Below are positions 44,980 through 53,744 of a stretch of 64,000 bases of DNA, piece after piece. The translations under genes and the position numbers were made by a program. Position 1 is the first letter of the stretch, and each line of letters opens with the position of its first letter. Source of the stretch: an uncultured Prevotellaceae bacterium (GTDB lineage: Bacteria > Bacteroidota > Bacteroidia > Bacteroidales > Bacteroidaceae); contig ONCQ01000002.1 in assembly GCA_900316355.1 (NCBI GenBank), positions 124,001 through 188,000 of the forward strand. The letters are read 5' to 3'. Under the pieces are notes generated by a model. The model saw nothing but the letters and a program-made list of their open reading frames with translations. It was not told where the DNA came from and did not search any database.

Positions 44980-45720
44980 ATGAATGTGGTCATAGACATT
45001 GGCAACACCACGAGCAAGTATTTTTGCTTCGAGGGTGACGCGCTGACGAGCGAAGACCGGGAAGAGGGACACGACCTGTCCTTCCTCTCTGCTTTTTGCG
45101 GACAACGCGCCGATGCGGCCATCGTCTCCACTGTCGTGGACCTGCCCGCCGAGGCCGAAGAGCGACTGCGCGCACTACCCTGCCCCGTGCTGCGCTTCAC
45201 AGCCGCCACGCCAATACCGCTGCAGAACCGCTACCGCACGCCTGCGACGCTGGGCACCGACCGTCTGGCTGCTGCCGTGGGCGCTTGGGCACAACACAAG
45301 GGACAGCCGCTGCTGGTCATCGACGCCGGCAGCTGCATCACCTTCGACTTCGTGACGGCCGACGGCGAATACATGGGCGGCAACATAGCCCCCGGACTGC
45401 ACGCACGGCTGCAGGCCATCGGCGACTACTTCCCACGCCTGCCGCTCGTGAGCGCCGAGGGCGACACACCCGAGATGGGCTACGACACCGAGACGGCCAT
45501 CCGCGCCGGCGTCATACAGGGCATGCGCCACGAGATACAGGGCTACATCAGCACCTTCAGCCAGCGATATGGCAATCTGGCAGTGATGCTCACAGGAGGC
45601 GACGACGTCGTGCTGGACAGCGCCGTGCAACGGATGATAACCACCGACCACTACATGGTGCCGCGAGGCCTCAACCACATTCTACGCTACAACATGCAAC
45701 TGACGAATCACTCATTATGA
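44980..45720 (+). CDS. coaX: Type III pantothenate kinase
   Basis: 246 residues beginning MNVVIDIGNTTSKYFCFEGD with the acetate-kinase-fold phosphate loop DIGNT. GTDRLAAAVGAW and VIDAGSCITFDFV are the type III pantothenate-kinase motifs, and GGNIAPGLHARLQAI and VMLTGGDD complete the fold. It phosphorylates pantothenate in the first step of coenzyme A synthesis. It is the first gene of a plus-strand run and overlaps the outer membrane protein gene by four bases (ATGA). Confidence 0.95.
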   Translation: MNVVIDIGNTTSKYFCFEGDALTSEDREEGHDLSFLSAFCGQRADAAIVSTVVDLPAEAEERLRALPCPVLRFTAATPIPLQNRYRTPATLGTDRLAAAVGAWAQHKGQPLLVIDAGSCITFDFVTADGEYMGGNIAPGLHARLQAIGDYFPRLPLVSAEGDTPEMGYDTETAIRAGVIQGMRHEIQGYISTFSQRYGNLAVMLTGGDDVVLDSAVQRMITTDHYMVPRGLNHILRYNMQLTNHSL

Positions 45721-47042
45721 AACTTAGATATACTCTACTCATCTGCACCTTCAGCATCGCCTTTGCGCCGCACGCAGCCGCACAGACTACAGGCTGCAAC
45801 TCCTCGTACTCACGCTTCGGCATGGGAATGCTCAAGGATCAGACTAACAGCTACAACCGCGCGATGGGCGGCGTGGCACAGGCCTTGCGCTCCGGCAACA
45901 GGGTGAACTACCTGAACCCCGCCAGCTACTCCGCCGTAGATTCCCTCACCTTCCTCTTCGACGTGGGCATGAACCTGCAACGCACACGCATGGTGCAGGG
46001 CGACTATCATAAGGGCGTGAACAACACCTCGTTTGACTTCGCCACGGCAGCCTTCCGCCTGCGCCGCAACCTGGGCATGACGCTGGGCTTCACACAATAT
46101 ACCGACGTGGGCTACAACTTCGCGCAGGAGACTGTCGTGGGGCACGACCTCACCACCGGCGACCTCATCACCAGCCCCGCTGTCTATGAGGGCGAAGGCG
46201 GCTTGCACCTGGCCTTCATCGGCGTGGGATGGGAACCGTTCCGGGGCTTCTCCTTCGGCGCTAACATCGGACTGCTGTGGGGCTCCATCAATCACAACAT
46301 CTCCACCTCCTACTCGCAGAACAACACCGTCCTTGCCAGCGACGGCAATATCACAACGGTCTATGACGCCTCACTGCTGACATGGAAGGGCGACGTGGGT
46401 GTGCAGTACCAGACACTGCTCAACGCCACCAACCGCCTGACGCTCGGCGCCACCGTAGGCATCGGACATAAAATCAAGCGCGAAGCCACCTACTACAGCA
46501 GCAACATATCGGACGCTTCCATTGACCTCATCATCCAATCTGTTCCCAATGCCTTCGAGCTGCCGATGAGCTACCACTTCGGAGCCGCATGGGAGCACGC
46601 AGAGAGACTGCTGCTGGCAGTGGATGCCGGATGGGAACAGTGGGGGAAATGCAGCGCACCCGTCTTCGACAAATATACAGGCGAATACAAGGCCACAACG
46701 GATGCCTACATGAACCGCCTGCGCCTGAATGTGGGCGCCGAATATGTGCCAGGGCGCTATGACCGGCCCTATCAGCGACGCATCAACTACCGTTTCGGAG
46801 CCTTCTACTCATCACCCTATCTGAAGGTGAACGGCTACGACGGACCGAAGGAGTTCGGACTCACCGCAGGTCTGGGACTCCCCATCACCAATAGCATCAA
46901 CAACCGCTCGTATGTCAACGTGGGTTTCCAATGGACTCACCGCAAGGCCAGCGCCGCATCGCTCATCACAGAGAACGTGATGAGCATCAACATCGGACTC
47001 ACCTTCAACGAGCGATGGTTCATGAAGTGGAAGTTCAAGTAA
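45717..47042 (+). CDS. Outer membrane protein, FadL/OmpP1-like barrel
   Basis: 441 residues from the ATG at 45717 (MKLRYTLLICTFSIAFAPHA, signal peptide). A longer frame exists upstream but overlaps coaX out of phase. The mature part starts TTGCNSSYSRFGMGMLKDQT, then NYLNPASYSAVDSLTFLFDV, a pattern common in Bacteroidota FadL-like barrels with an NPAS motif, followed by alternating aromatic strands to a terminal SINIGLTFNERWFMKWKF. It lies in the outer membrane. In many Bacteroidota this gene sits between coaX and lptC, as here. Substrate unknown. Confidence 0.85.
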   Translation: MKLRYTLLICTFSIAFAPHAAAQTTGCNSSYSRFGMGMLKDQTNSYNRAMGGVAQALRSGNRVNYLNPASYSAVDSLTFLFDVGMNLQRTRMVQGDYHKGVNNTSFDFATAAFRLRRNLGMTLGFTQYTDVGYNFAQETVVGHDLTTGDLITSPAVYEGEGGLHLAFIGVGWEPFRGFSFGANIGLLWGSINHNISTSYSQNNTVLASDGNITTVYDASLLTWKGDVGVQYQTLLNATNRLTLGATVGIGHKIKREATYYSSNISDASIDLIIQSVPNAFELPMSYHFGAAWEHAERLLLAVDAGWEQWGKCSAPVFDKYTGEYKATTDAYMNRLRLNVGAEYVPGRYDRPYQRRINYRFGAFYSSPYLKVNGYDGPKEFGLTAGLGLPITNSINNRSYVNVGFQWTHRKASAASLITENVMSINIGLTFNERWFMKWKFK

Positions 47043-47050
47043 ATGAAAAG

Positions 47051-47156
47051 GCCCCCGAGCCCCCTAAAGGGGAGCGTTAGAGCCCCCGAGCCCCCTAAAG
47101 GGGAGCGTTGGGAGTGAAAAAATGGAAAGTGAAAAGTGAAAAATGAAAAGTGAAGA
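47051..47156. repeat. Two palindromic elements plus a GTGAAAA heptamer array before lptC
   Basis: Two tandem copies of the palindromic element (47051-47078 and 47082-47109, each with CCCCCTAAAGGGGAGCG) are followed by a GTGAAAA/ATGAAAA array (47114-47156). The array is in 7-bp register apart from one extra base and runs through the annotated lptC ATG at 47143. Confidence 0.85.
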
Positions 47157-47814
47157 TTACCATAGTATATTGCGCCTGTGCAGGAAACCCAACCTGTGCA
47201 GACGCCATTCGTCACTCATCATTCTTTCATTCTTCACATTATTAGCCTGCGACGGACACCACGAGCACATCGCGCCCGCTGTTCATGAGCGCGACTCGCT
47301 GCCGTTCATGACCTCACACGGCATCTCCAACCTCATCTCCGACTCCGGCATCATCAGCTACAAGATTGTCGCTGAAGACTGGAATATCTACACCACAGAG
47401 CCGCAGAAATGGACGTTCCTGAAAGGGCTGTTCCTCGAAAAATTCGACACCACCTTCCATGTGGAATGGCACGTGCAGAGCGACACCGCATACTGCCACG
47501 CCAACCGCACGTGGGAGCTGCGCGGACGCGTAGTGGTGCTGAACCGCGACGGCGACCTCTTTGAGACCGAGGAGCTCTTCTGGGACATGGACGAGCACCA
47601 GCTCTGGAACCACATGTTCATGACCATCACCAAGCCGGGGTCGCAGCAACAGCTGCAAGGCTATAACTTCCGCTCCAACGAGGAGATGACGGACTATCAC
47701 ATCGACAACTCCGCCGGATACACACCCGCCAAAGACAACGACGAGGCCACAGGCGACAACAAAGAAGAACGCGCTTCACAGGCTGACAGCCGACGCGCAC
47801 TACAAGGACAATGA
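47143..47814 (+). CDS. lptC: LPS export periplasmic protein LptC (lipoprotein form)
   Basis: 223 residues. A hydrophobic segment ends in a lipobox (LIILSFFTLLAC), so the protein is probably lipid-anchored. The core (SHGISNLISDSGIISYKIVA, then FLEKFDTTFHVEWHVQSDTA, and WELRGRVVVLNRDGDLFETE) is the LptC beta-jellyroll, with the typical late ...YNFRSNEEMTDYHI. It relays lipopolysaccharide from LptBFG toward LptA. The first 14 or so residues (MKSEDYHSIL) come from the heptamer array; a TTG at 47170 would give a more usual lipoprotein signal. It overlaps the next gene by four bases. Confidence 0.88.
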   Translation: MKSEDYHSILRLCRKPNLCRRHSSLIILSFFTLLACDGHHEHIAPAVHERDSLPFMTSHGISNLISDSGIISYKIVAEDWNIYTTEPQKWTFLKGLFLEKFDTTFHVEWHVQSDTAYCHANRTWELRGRVVVLNRDGDLFETEELFWDMDEHQLWNHMFMTITKPGSQQQLQGYNFRSNEEMTDYHIDNSAGYTPAKDNDEATGDNKEERASQADSRRALQGQ

Positions 47815-49091
47815 CAACGACAGCTCTCATCATCTATATCATCTGCTCACTGGCCTTCTCCGCCTTCTTCTCAGGCATGGAGATAGCCTTCGTGTCGAGC
47901 AGCAAACTGCGCTTCGAGATGGACCGCTCACAGAGCGGATTCAACACACGACTGGCGGCAACCTTCTACGAACACCCCAACAACTTCATCTCCACACTCC
48001 TCGTGGGCAACAACATCGCGCTGGTGGTCTATGGCATCCTCATCGCACAGCTGCTGGACACGACGGTGATGGCGCCGTTGGGCATCACCGACGAATGGCT
48101 GACGCTGCTCATAGAGACCATCATCTCCACCATCATCGTGCTCTTCACAGGCGAGTTCCTGCCGAAACTGCTCTTCAAGCTGAATCCCAACAAGACGCTC
48201 GTCTTCTTCGCACCCATCGCCTACCTCTTCTATATCCTGCTCTACCCCATCGCCAAGTTCACCAGCGGACTGGCTAAACTCATCCTGCGCGCCTTCGGCC
48301 TCAAGGTGTCGAACACCGACACTGACACCGCCTTCACGAAAGTGGACCTCGACTACCTCATACAATCTACCATCGACCACAGCGACAACGAGGAGGATAT
48401 CAACGACGAGGTGAAGATATTCCAGAATGCCCTCGACTTCAGCAACTGCAAGGTGCGCGACTGCATCGTGCCGCGCACGGAAATAGTGGCGGTGGACATC
48501 AACGAAAGCCTCAACGACCTGAAACAGCTCTTCATCGAAAGCGGATGCTCGAAAATCATTGTCTATGAAGAGGATATCGACAACATCGTGGGATTCATAC
48601 ACTCCTCGGAGATGTTCCGACTCAAAGGCAACGACAGTTGGAAGGAGCACATCCGCGAAGTGCCCATCGTGCCGGAGAGCATGAGCGCACAGAAACTGAT
48701 GGAAACGCTCATGCAGCAGAAAATCTCGCTGGCCGTCGTCGTGGATGAATTCGGAGGCACCAGCGGCATCTGCACACTCGAGGACCTCGTGGAGGAAATC
48801 TTCGGAGATATCGAGGATGAACACGACCAACAACAGTACACAGCCAAGAAACTGCCCAGCGGCGAATACGAGCTGTCGGCACGACTGGAAGTGGAGAAAG
48901 CCAACGAGCTGCTCAACATCGAGTTGCCCGAGAGCGACGACTACCTCACCGTGGGCGGACTCATCCTGCATAAGCTGCAGCGATTCCCGAAGCTCAACGA
49001 GGTCGTCACCTTCGACAACTTCGAATTCAAGATTATCAAGAACACCAACACCAAAATTGAGCTCGTTCGCCTGCGAATTTTGGAAGATTGA
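47811..49091 (+). CDS. Hemolysin-family (CorC/HlyC, DUF21-CBS) membrane protein
   Basis: 426 residues. An N-terminal DUF21 domain with about four membrane segments (TALIIYIICSLAFSAFFSGM, FISTLLVGNNIALVVYGIL, LIETIISTIIVLFTGEFLP, FFAPIAYLFYILLYP), a pair of CBS domains (about 200-320; VPRTEIVAVDINESLNDLKQ and SLAVVVDEFGGTSGICTLED) and a C-terminal CorC_HlyC domain (about 335-426). The family includes CorC/MgtC-linked cation efflux proteins and GldE of gliding bacteria; sequence alone does not decide. It shares four bases with lptC. Confidence 0.92.
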   Translation: MTTTALIIYIICSLAFSAFFSGMEIAFVSSSKLRFEMDRSQSGFNTRLAATFYEHPNNFISTLLVGNNIALVVYGILIAQLLDTTVMAPLGITDEWLTLLIETIISTIIVLFTGEFLPKLLFKLNPNKTLVFFAPIAYLFYILLYPIAKFTSGLAKLILRAFGLKVSNTDTDTAFTKVDLDYLIQSTIDHSDNEEDINDEVKIFQNALDFSNCKVRDCIVPRTEIVAVDINESLNDLKQLFIESGCSKIIVYEEDIDNIVGFIHSSEMFRLKGNDSWKEHIREVPIVPESMSAQKLMETLMQQKISLAVVVDEFGGTSGICTLEDLVEEIFGDIEDEHDQQQYTAKKLPSGEYELSARLEVEKANELLNIELPESDDYLTVGGLILHKLQRFPKLNEVVTFDNFEFKIIKNTNTKIELVRLRILED

Positions 49092-49217
49092 GCCCCCGCA
49101 CGCGTAAGTTTAAGGTAAAAAACGCAATTTTCAGGGCAAATGCGCGGTCATTTGCCAAAAACTTCGTACCTTCGTGCGCTTTTTCAGCAATAACAAACAA
49201 AAACATATAAAAAATCT

Positions 49218-51374
49218 ATGGCAACATTACAGAAAATCAGAAGCAAAGGTGCACTCCTCATCCTCTTCGTAGGTCTCGCACTGTTTGCCTTCATCGCCGA
49301 AGAAGGCGTGCGTTCTCTGTCATCCTCACGCGCTGAGAGCCATCAGCGCATCGGTGAGGTCTATGGCAAATCCATCAACATCCAAGAGTTCAACGACCTG
49401 GTGGACGAATACGTGGATGTCGTTAAGTTCAGCTCCGGCAACGAGAACCTCACCGAGGAACAGATGCAGCAGGTGCGCGACCAGGTGTGGAACACCTTCG
49501 TGCAGACAAGCCTCCTCGAGCACGAGTGCGCTGAGCTGGGCATCACCGTCACCGACGCTGAGATGCAGGAAATTATCCAGACTGGACAGAACCCCATGCT
49601 GGCACAGAGCCCCTTCCGCAACCAGCAGACTGGTGCCTTCGATGTCGAGGCACTCAACCAGTTCCTCACACAATACAAGTCTGTCAAGGACCAGCCCGGA
49701 CAGCCCGCAGAGGCTGTAGAGTACTACACACAGCTCTACAACTACTGGAAGTTCATCGAGAAGAACGTGCGCCAGCAGACGCTCGCCAACAAGTACCAGA
49801 CACTGCTCAGCAAGCTCTTCATCGCCAACCCCACCAGCGTGCAGAACCTCTTCGACGCCCGCAACAACGAGAAGGAAGCTCTCCTCGTATCACTCCCCTA
49901 CACCGCTGTGAAGGACGAGGTGAAGGCCGACGAGAAGGAACTCAAGGCTAAATATGACGAGCTGAAGGATGCCTTCCGCATCGAGGAGCCCACACGAGAC
50001 ATCAAGTACATCGACGTAGCCATCACAGCCAGCAAGGCTGACCGCGACGAGATCAACAACGAGCTCGCCGAAGTGGCCACACAGATGCAGGCTGCAGATG
50101 CCGACTACGCTAACATTATCCGCAAGAGCGGCAGCACCATCGCCTACAAGGCTCTGCCCGTACGCCGCACCGCACTCCCCAGCGACATCGCTGCACAGGT
50201 GGACTCCATGAGCGTGGGCGCTCAGAAGGGTCCCTTCCTCAGCGCCGCTGACAACACACAGAACATCGTGCGCCTCATCGCTAAGACCACACTGCCCGAC
50301 TCCGTACAGATCCGTCAGATTGGCGTTGGCGGCATGGACGAAGCTGCCACAAAGAAGACGGCTGACAGCATCATGACAGCCCTCAGCACCGGCGTGCCCT
50401 TCGACAGCATCGCCAAGAAGTACAACCAGACTGGCGAGGCACAGTGGATTAGCTCCGCACAGTATGAGAATTCTCTCCTTGATGACAACAACCTCAAGTT
50501 CATCAACGCCATCAACACGCAGGCTGTAGGCACCACGCAGCAGGTGAAGCTTGGCACAGGCATCGCTATCGTGAACGTCCTCGACCGCCGCAACATGGTG
50601 GAGAAATACCAGGTGGCCATCGTGAAGCGCCCGCTGGACTTCTCCAACGACACCTTCAACAAGACTTACAACGACTTCTCACAGTTCGTAGCCTCCAACA
50701 AAACTCCCGAGGAAATCGAGGCTAACGCCATGAAGGCCGGCTATATGGTGCAGCAGCGCCAAGGCATCTTCAGCACCGAGCACAACATCGCAGGCCTCAG
50801 CTCCACACGCGAGGCTTTCCGCTGGGTATTCAACGACGACACCAAGGTGGGCGAGATTTCTGAAATCTACACCTGCGGCAACAACGACCACCTCCTCGTG
50901 GTCATCCTCACAGGAAAGAACGACACCAAGTACCGCACGCTGGAGAGCGTGAAGGACTTCGTAGAGGGCGAGGTTATCCGCGACAAGAAAGCCGGCATCC
51001 TGCATGAGCAGATGGAGGCTTGCGCAGACATCAACGCAGTGGCTAAGCTGGCAGGTGCACAGACCGACACCGTGCGCCACATCACCTTCAATGCTCCGGT
51101 CTTCGTGCCTTCCGTAGGCGGTAGCGAGCCCGCACTCGCCGGTGCCGTTGCCAAGACCGAAAAGGGCGGATTCACCAAGGGCGTGAAGGGCAACACAGGC
51201 GTGTATGCACTTCAGGTCATCGCTGACAACAAGAGCGAAGCCAAGCTCGACGATGCCGCCAAGAAGAGCATCGCACAGCAGCTGGCCAGCAACAACTTCC
51301 GCGCAGCTTCACGCTACATGCAGGAGCTCTACCAGAAAGCTAATGTCAAGGACAACCGCTACCTCTTCTACTAA
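49218..51374 (+). CDS. Periplasmic folding factor, PpiD/SurA-like peptidylprolyl isomerase
   Basis: 718 residues with one N-terminal membrane segment (GALLILFVGLALFAFIAEEG). The N-terminal chaperone part (SurA_N type; YGKSINIQEFNDLVDEYV, then QVWNTFVQTSLLEHECAELG) is followed by a parvulin-like rotamase domain (about 345-460; TKKTADSIMTALSTGVPFDS and AKKYNQTG). A second rotamase-like stretch (about 480-620) is weaker. PpiD-type proteins hold proteins leaving SecYEG. It follows the CBS-domain gene after 126 bases. A strong terminator follows. Confidence 0.9.
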   Translation: MATLQKIRSKGALLILFVGLALFAFIAEEGVRSLSSSRAESHQRIGEVYGKSINIQEFNDLVDEYVDVVKFSSGNENLTEEQMQQVRDQVWNTFVQTSLLEHECAELGITVTDAEMQEIIQTGQNPMLAQSPFRNQQTGAFDVEALNQFLTQYKSVKDQPGQPAEAVEYYTQLYNYWKFIEKNVRQQTLANKYQTLLSKLFIANPTSVQNLFDARNNEKEALLVSLPYTAVKDEVKADEKELKAKYDELKDAFRIEEPTRDIKYIDVAITASKADRDEINNELAEVATQMQAADADYANIIRKSGSTIAYKALPVRRTALPSDIAAQVDSMSVGAQKGPFLSAADNTQNIVRLIAKTTLPDSVQIRQIGVGGMDEAATKKTADSIMTALSTGVPFDSIAKKYNQTGEAQWISSAQYENSLLDDNNLKFINAINTQAVGTTQQVKLGTGIAIVNVLDRRNMVEKYQVAIVKRPLDFSNDTFNKTYNDFSQFVASNKTPEEIEANAMKAGYMVQQRQGIFSTEHNIAGLSSTREAFRWVFNDDTKVGEISEIYTCGNNDHLLVVILTGKNDTKYRTLESVKDFVEGEVIRDKKAGILHEQMEACADINAVAKLAGAQTDTVRHITFNAPVFVPSVGGSEPALAGAVAKTEKGGFTKGVKGNTGVYALQVIADNKSEAKLDDAAKKSIAQQLASNNFRAASRYMQELYQKANVKDNRYLFY

Positions 51375-51411
51375 GAACATATTATAATAGGTACGCGCGT
51401 GCGACCAGCAT

Positions 51412-51445
51412 AAAAGGGAAGTGTCACAGCAGACACTTCCCTTTT
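51412..51445 (+). terminator. Terminator after the PpiD-like gene
   Basis: A perfect 14-bp stem (51412-51425 with 51432-51445) with loop ACAGCA, ending in CCCTTTTC. Confidence 0.85.
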
Positions 51446-51520
51446 CTGTTCCTTTTCGCGCGTTTTTTACACCGTTTAGGCTGATTCCACGTTAAATAAT
51501 GTAAATCTTTCTGCAAAAAG

Positions 51521-51551
51521 TTTCATCGAAACGAAGAAAAGCATACCTTTG
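51521..51551 (+). promoter_or_regulatory. Promoter for the SnoaL-like gene
   Basis: TTTC at 51521-51524 (one base off TTTG) and TACCTTTG at 51544-51551, separated by 19 bases. The ATG follows 34 bases later. Confidence 0.6.
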
Positions 51552-51585
51552 CATTTGCAAAGTCAAGATAGCAAACCCGAATGCA

Positions 51586-52083
51586 ATGAAAACCCAAGTC
51601 ATTCTCAAGCGACCTGTACACTTAGGCCTGGAAGCACGCCGCGAAAAAGAAGCGGTCAGACGCATGTTAACCTTCGAGCGATTCGCCCGCGACAACCAGT
51701 TATGGGACGAGATGCTCACCTGCTATACCCCTGATGCCACCATCAAGGCGTCATGGTTCGAGGGTGATGCGAAAGCATTCGCCGATGCCTTGGCTGCACG
51801 CACAGACCATATCCCCTATCACATCCACGCATGCATCGTGTGGACCCACGGCAACCGAGCTGTTGCCATCGTGGAGACCACCTTCCCCGTGAAGACTGAG
51901 ATTGCCGGCGTCACCTTCAACCAAGCAGGCGAGTCGCAGTACATCTACAAGCTCGTGCGCTACAACGGCGAGTGGTACATCAAGTGCTGCACCACCATCC
52001 TGGAAGAGCTACCCGGAAAGAGCCGTCCAGACTACCTGCAGGACCTCTACGAAGAAGCTGACAACTGGCTCCTCAACGGCTAA
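51586..52083 (+). CDS. SnoaL/NTF2-like protein
   Basis: 165 residues, soluble. An N-terminal helix (EARREKEAVRRMLTFERFAR) is followed by the cone-shaped NTF2 fold pattern: DEMLTCYTPDATIKASWFEG, HACIVWTHGNRAVAIVETTF and YIYKLVRYNGEWYIKCCTTI. This matches the SnoaL_4 type, used for nuclear-transport-factor-like enzymes and ligand-binding proteins. The substrate is unknown. It is monocistronic: its own promoter and a perfect terminator bracket it. Confidence 0.82.
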   Translation: MKTQVILKRPVHLGLEARREKEAVRRMLTFERFARDNQLWDEMLTCYTPDATIKASWFEGDAKAFADALAARTDHIPYHIHACIVWTHGNRAVAIVETTFPVKTEIAGVTFNQAGESQYIYKLVRYNGEWYIKCCTTILEELPGKSRPDYLQDLYEEADNWLLNG

Positions 52084-52098
52084 AGCAATAATAAAGAA

Positions 52099-52130
52099 AA
52101 AGCGGGTGCAACGATCGTTGCACCCGCTTT
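52099..52130 (+). terminator. Perfect 16-bp terminator hairpin
   Basis: AAAGCGGGTGCAACGA pairs with TCGTTGCACCCGCTTT without a loop beyond the palindromic centre, followed by TTTTT. It can also end the converging hypothetical gene. Confidence 0.9.
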
Positions 52131-52142
52131 TTTTGCATCATC

Positions 52143-52631
52143 TTACATGCAAGCGCTATAGACAGCACGAAACATCCATTCGTAGTTGGCATTGACACGG
52201 CGGCACTGATGAGCGAAGCCGGGCATGTTCAGGCGGTGGTAGAGGCTGTCCAGCTGTCGGGCTACTTCGAGGGCATCGGCATCGTTGATGCGGGAACCCC
52301 AGGGACGGTAGTAGGGGTTGGGCGGCAACGGACCAACAGTGTAATAGTCTTCGGCCCTGTAAGAGTCGATGCGCTGAATGCGGTTGATGGCTGCACGATA
52401 GACGGTAATCGCCAGGAAAGACATGTCGAGTTGTTCGAACAGGAGCCCGGCGCGCAGACATGTGGCTGCGATAACGCTCGTGGAGCGGGAGGTCGAGACG
52501 ACGTGCATGGCATCCTGTCTGATGAGGCGTACCATCGGAGTGGAGAGGGTCTCAATGCCCGTTTGGGGCGTGCAACGGCAGAGGCAGTTGACTTTCTGCC
52601 TCCTGAAACTTTTTCTGTTCATCATAAACAA
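52143..52631 (-). CDS. Hypothetical protein
   Basis: 162 residues, family not recognised. The N-terminus is basic with a CLCRC motif (RRQKVNCLCRCTPQTGIETL). The rest is helical (LRAGLLFEQLDMSFLAITVY, then DALEVARQLDSLYHRLNMPG), ending in EWMFRAVYSACM. No clear signal peptide or membrane segment. ATG codons at positions 3 and 4 are alternative starts. A reading frame on the other strand of similar length is less convincing because it lacks a promoter and has worse codon use. Confidence 0.6.
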   Translation of the reverse strand: MFMMNRKSFRRQKVNCLCRCTPQTGIETLSTPMVRLIRQDAMHVVSTSRSTSVIAATCLRAGLLFEQLDMSFLAITVYRAAINRIQRIDSYRAEDYYTVGPLPPNPYYRPWGSRINDADALEVARQLDSLYHRLNMPGFAHQCRRVNANYEWMFRAVYSACM

Positions 52632-52854
52632 GCGATAACAATAAGTGAAAGAACGAATGCGCTCATCGAGAACGCTTTAACTTATCGCGATCGTGCATAC
52701 AAAAAGACGCAACAATCCCGTAAGTGCCACTTGACGTGGCCTGCATGGATTGTTGCGAATGATTTCTGGGGACAAAAGTAGCAGATATTTTTTATTCCAC
52801 CAAATTTTTCGCAACTTTTCGGCACAACAGCCCCTTCATCTCCGAATTTATCAC

Positions 52855-52862
52855 TACCTTTG
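52855..52862 (+). promoter_or_regulatory. -7 box for the TerB/DnaJ gene
   Basis: TACCTTTG, 40 bases before the ATG at 52903. No exact -33 partner. Confidence 0.5.
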
Positions 52863-52902
52863 CCACGAAAAGATAACCCAAACTCCTTGAGTAACTAACA
52901 CA

Positions 52903-53715
52903 ATGGCAGCAGGAAAATGGATAGGCGGTTTCCTGGGACTTCTCTCAGGCGGACCCATCGGAGCGCTGGCAGGCTTCGTGCTCGGCGCACTTTTTGATAC
53001 GATGAATAGTGACAACGGTCTCATCGGCGATGACGACGGCCATAGATATGCTGGCGACAGCTATCAGACAGGCTATGCCCAAAGCAGCTCTGCACAGGGA
53101 ACACGCAACGGGTTCCTGTTCTCGCTGCTGACACTGGCCAGCTACATCATTCGCGCCGACGGCAAGGTGATGCACAGCGAGATGGAGGCTATCCGCCAAT
53201 TCCTGCGTGCGAGCTTCGGCGAGGTGGCTGTGCAGCAGGGCAACGACATTCTGCTACGCCTCTTCGAGCAGCAGAAACAGATGGATGCCACACAGCCTGG
53301 CACCTTCCGGCACACCATCATCGACTGCTGCGGACAACTGCGCGAGGTGCTCGATGAATCGCAGCGCCTGCAATTGCTCTCGCTGTTGGTGATGCTGGCA
53401 AAGGCTGACGGCCATGTGGCCACGGAGGAGATTGCAGCCCTGCGCGAGGTGACGGCAGCTCTGGGACTCTCCGAAGTGGAACTCAACTCGATGCTCGGCT
53501 TAGGCAGCACATCGCTCAAAGATGCCTATGCTGTGCTGGAAATCAGCGAGAACGCCACCGACGAGGAAGTGAAAGCGGCATACAAACGAATGGTGGTGAA
53601 GCACCATCCCGACCGCGTCGCATCGCTTGGTGATGACATCCGCTTAGCCGCAGAGAAGAAGATGCGCGAGATTAACGAAGCGCGCGACCTCATCTTCAAA
53701 GCCAGAGGACTTTGA
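52903..53715 (+). CDS. DjlA-like protein with TerB and DnaJ domains
   Basis: 270 residues. The start is glycine-rich and hydrophobic (WIGGFLGLLSGGPIGALAGF, then VLGALFDTM), like the membrane anchor of DjlA. Residues about 65-195 form an all-helical TerB domain (LLTLASYIIRADGKVMHSEM, then LVMLAKADGHVATEEIAALR). Residues about 205-270 are a J domain with the HPD motif (VVKHHPDRVASLGDD). J domains stimulate DnaK; DjlA links this to the membrane. No dnaK is nearby. Confidence 0.9.
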   Translation: MAAGKWIGGFLGLLSGGPIGALAGFVLGALFDTMNSDNGLIGDDDGHRYAGDSYQTGYAQSSSAQGTRNGFLFSLLTLASYIIRADGKVMHSEMEAIRQFLRASFGEVAVQQGNDILLRLFEQQKQMDATQPGTFRHTIIDCCGQLREVLDESQRLQLLSLLVMLAKADGHVATEEIAALREVTAALGLSEVELNSMLGLGSTSLKDAYAVLEISENATDEEVKAAYKRMVVKHHPDRVASLGDDIRLAAEKKMREINEARDLIFKARGL

Positions 53716-53744
53716 TGAGTTAACAAGTGAGGGATGCAGTAGGC

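Noticed and set aside
45096..45716. N-terminal extension of the outer membrane protein gene
   Set aside because: It overlaps coaX out of frame and is Arg/His-rich; the ATG at 45717 with a signal peptide is the true start.
52209..52781. 190-residue plus-strand frame
   Set aside because: It lies mostly opposite the 162-residue minus-strand gene and lacks a promoter or start context; neither is proven, but the minus-strand frame reads better.
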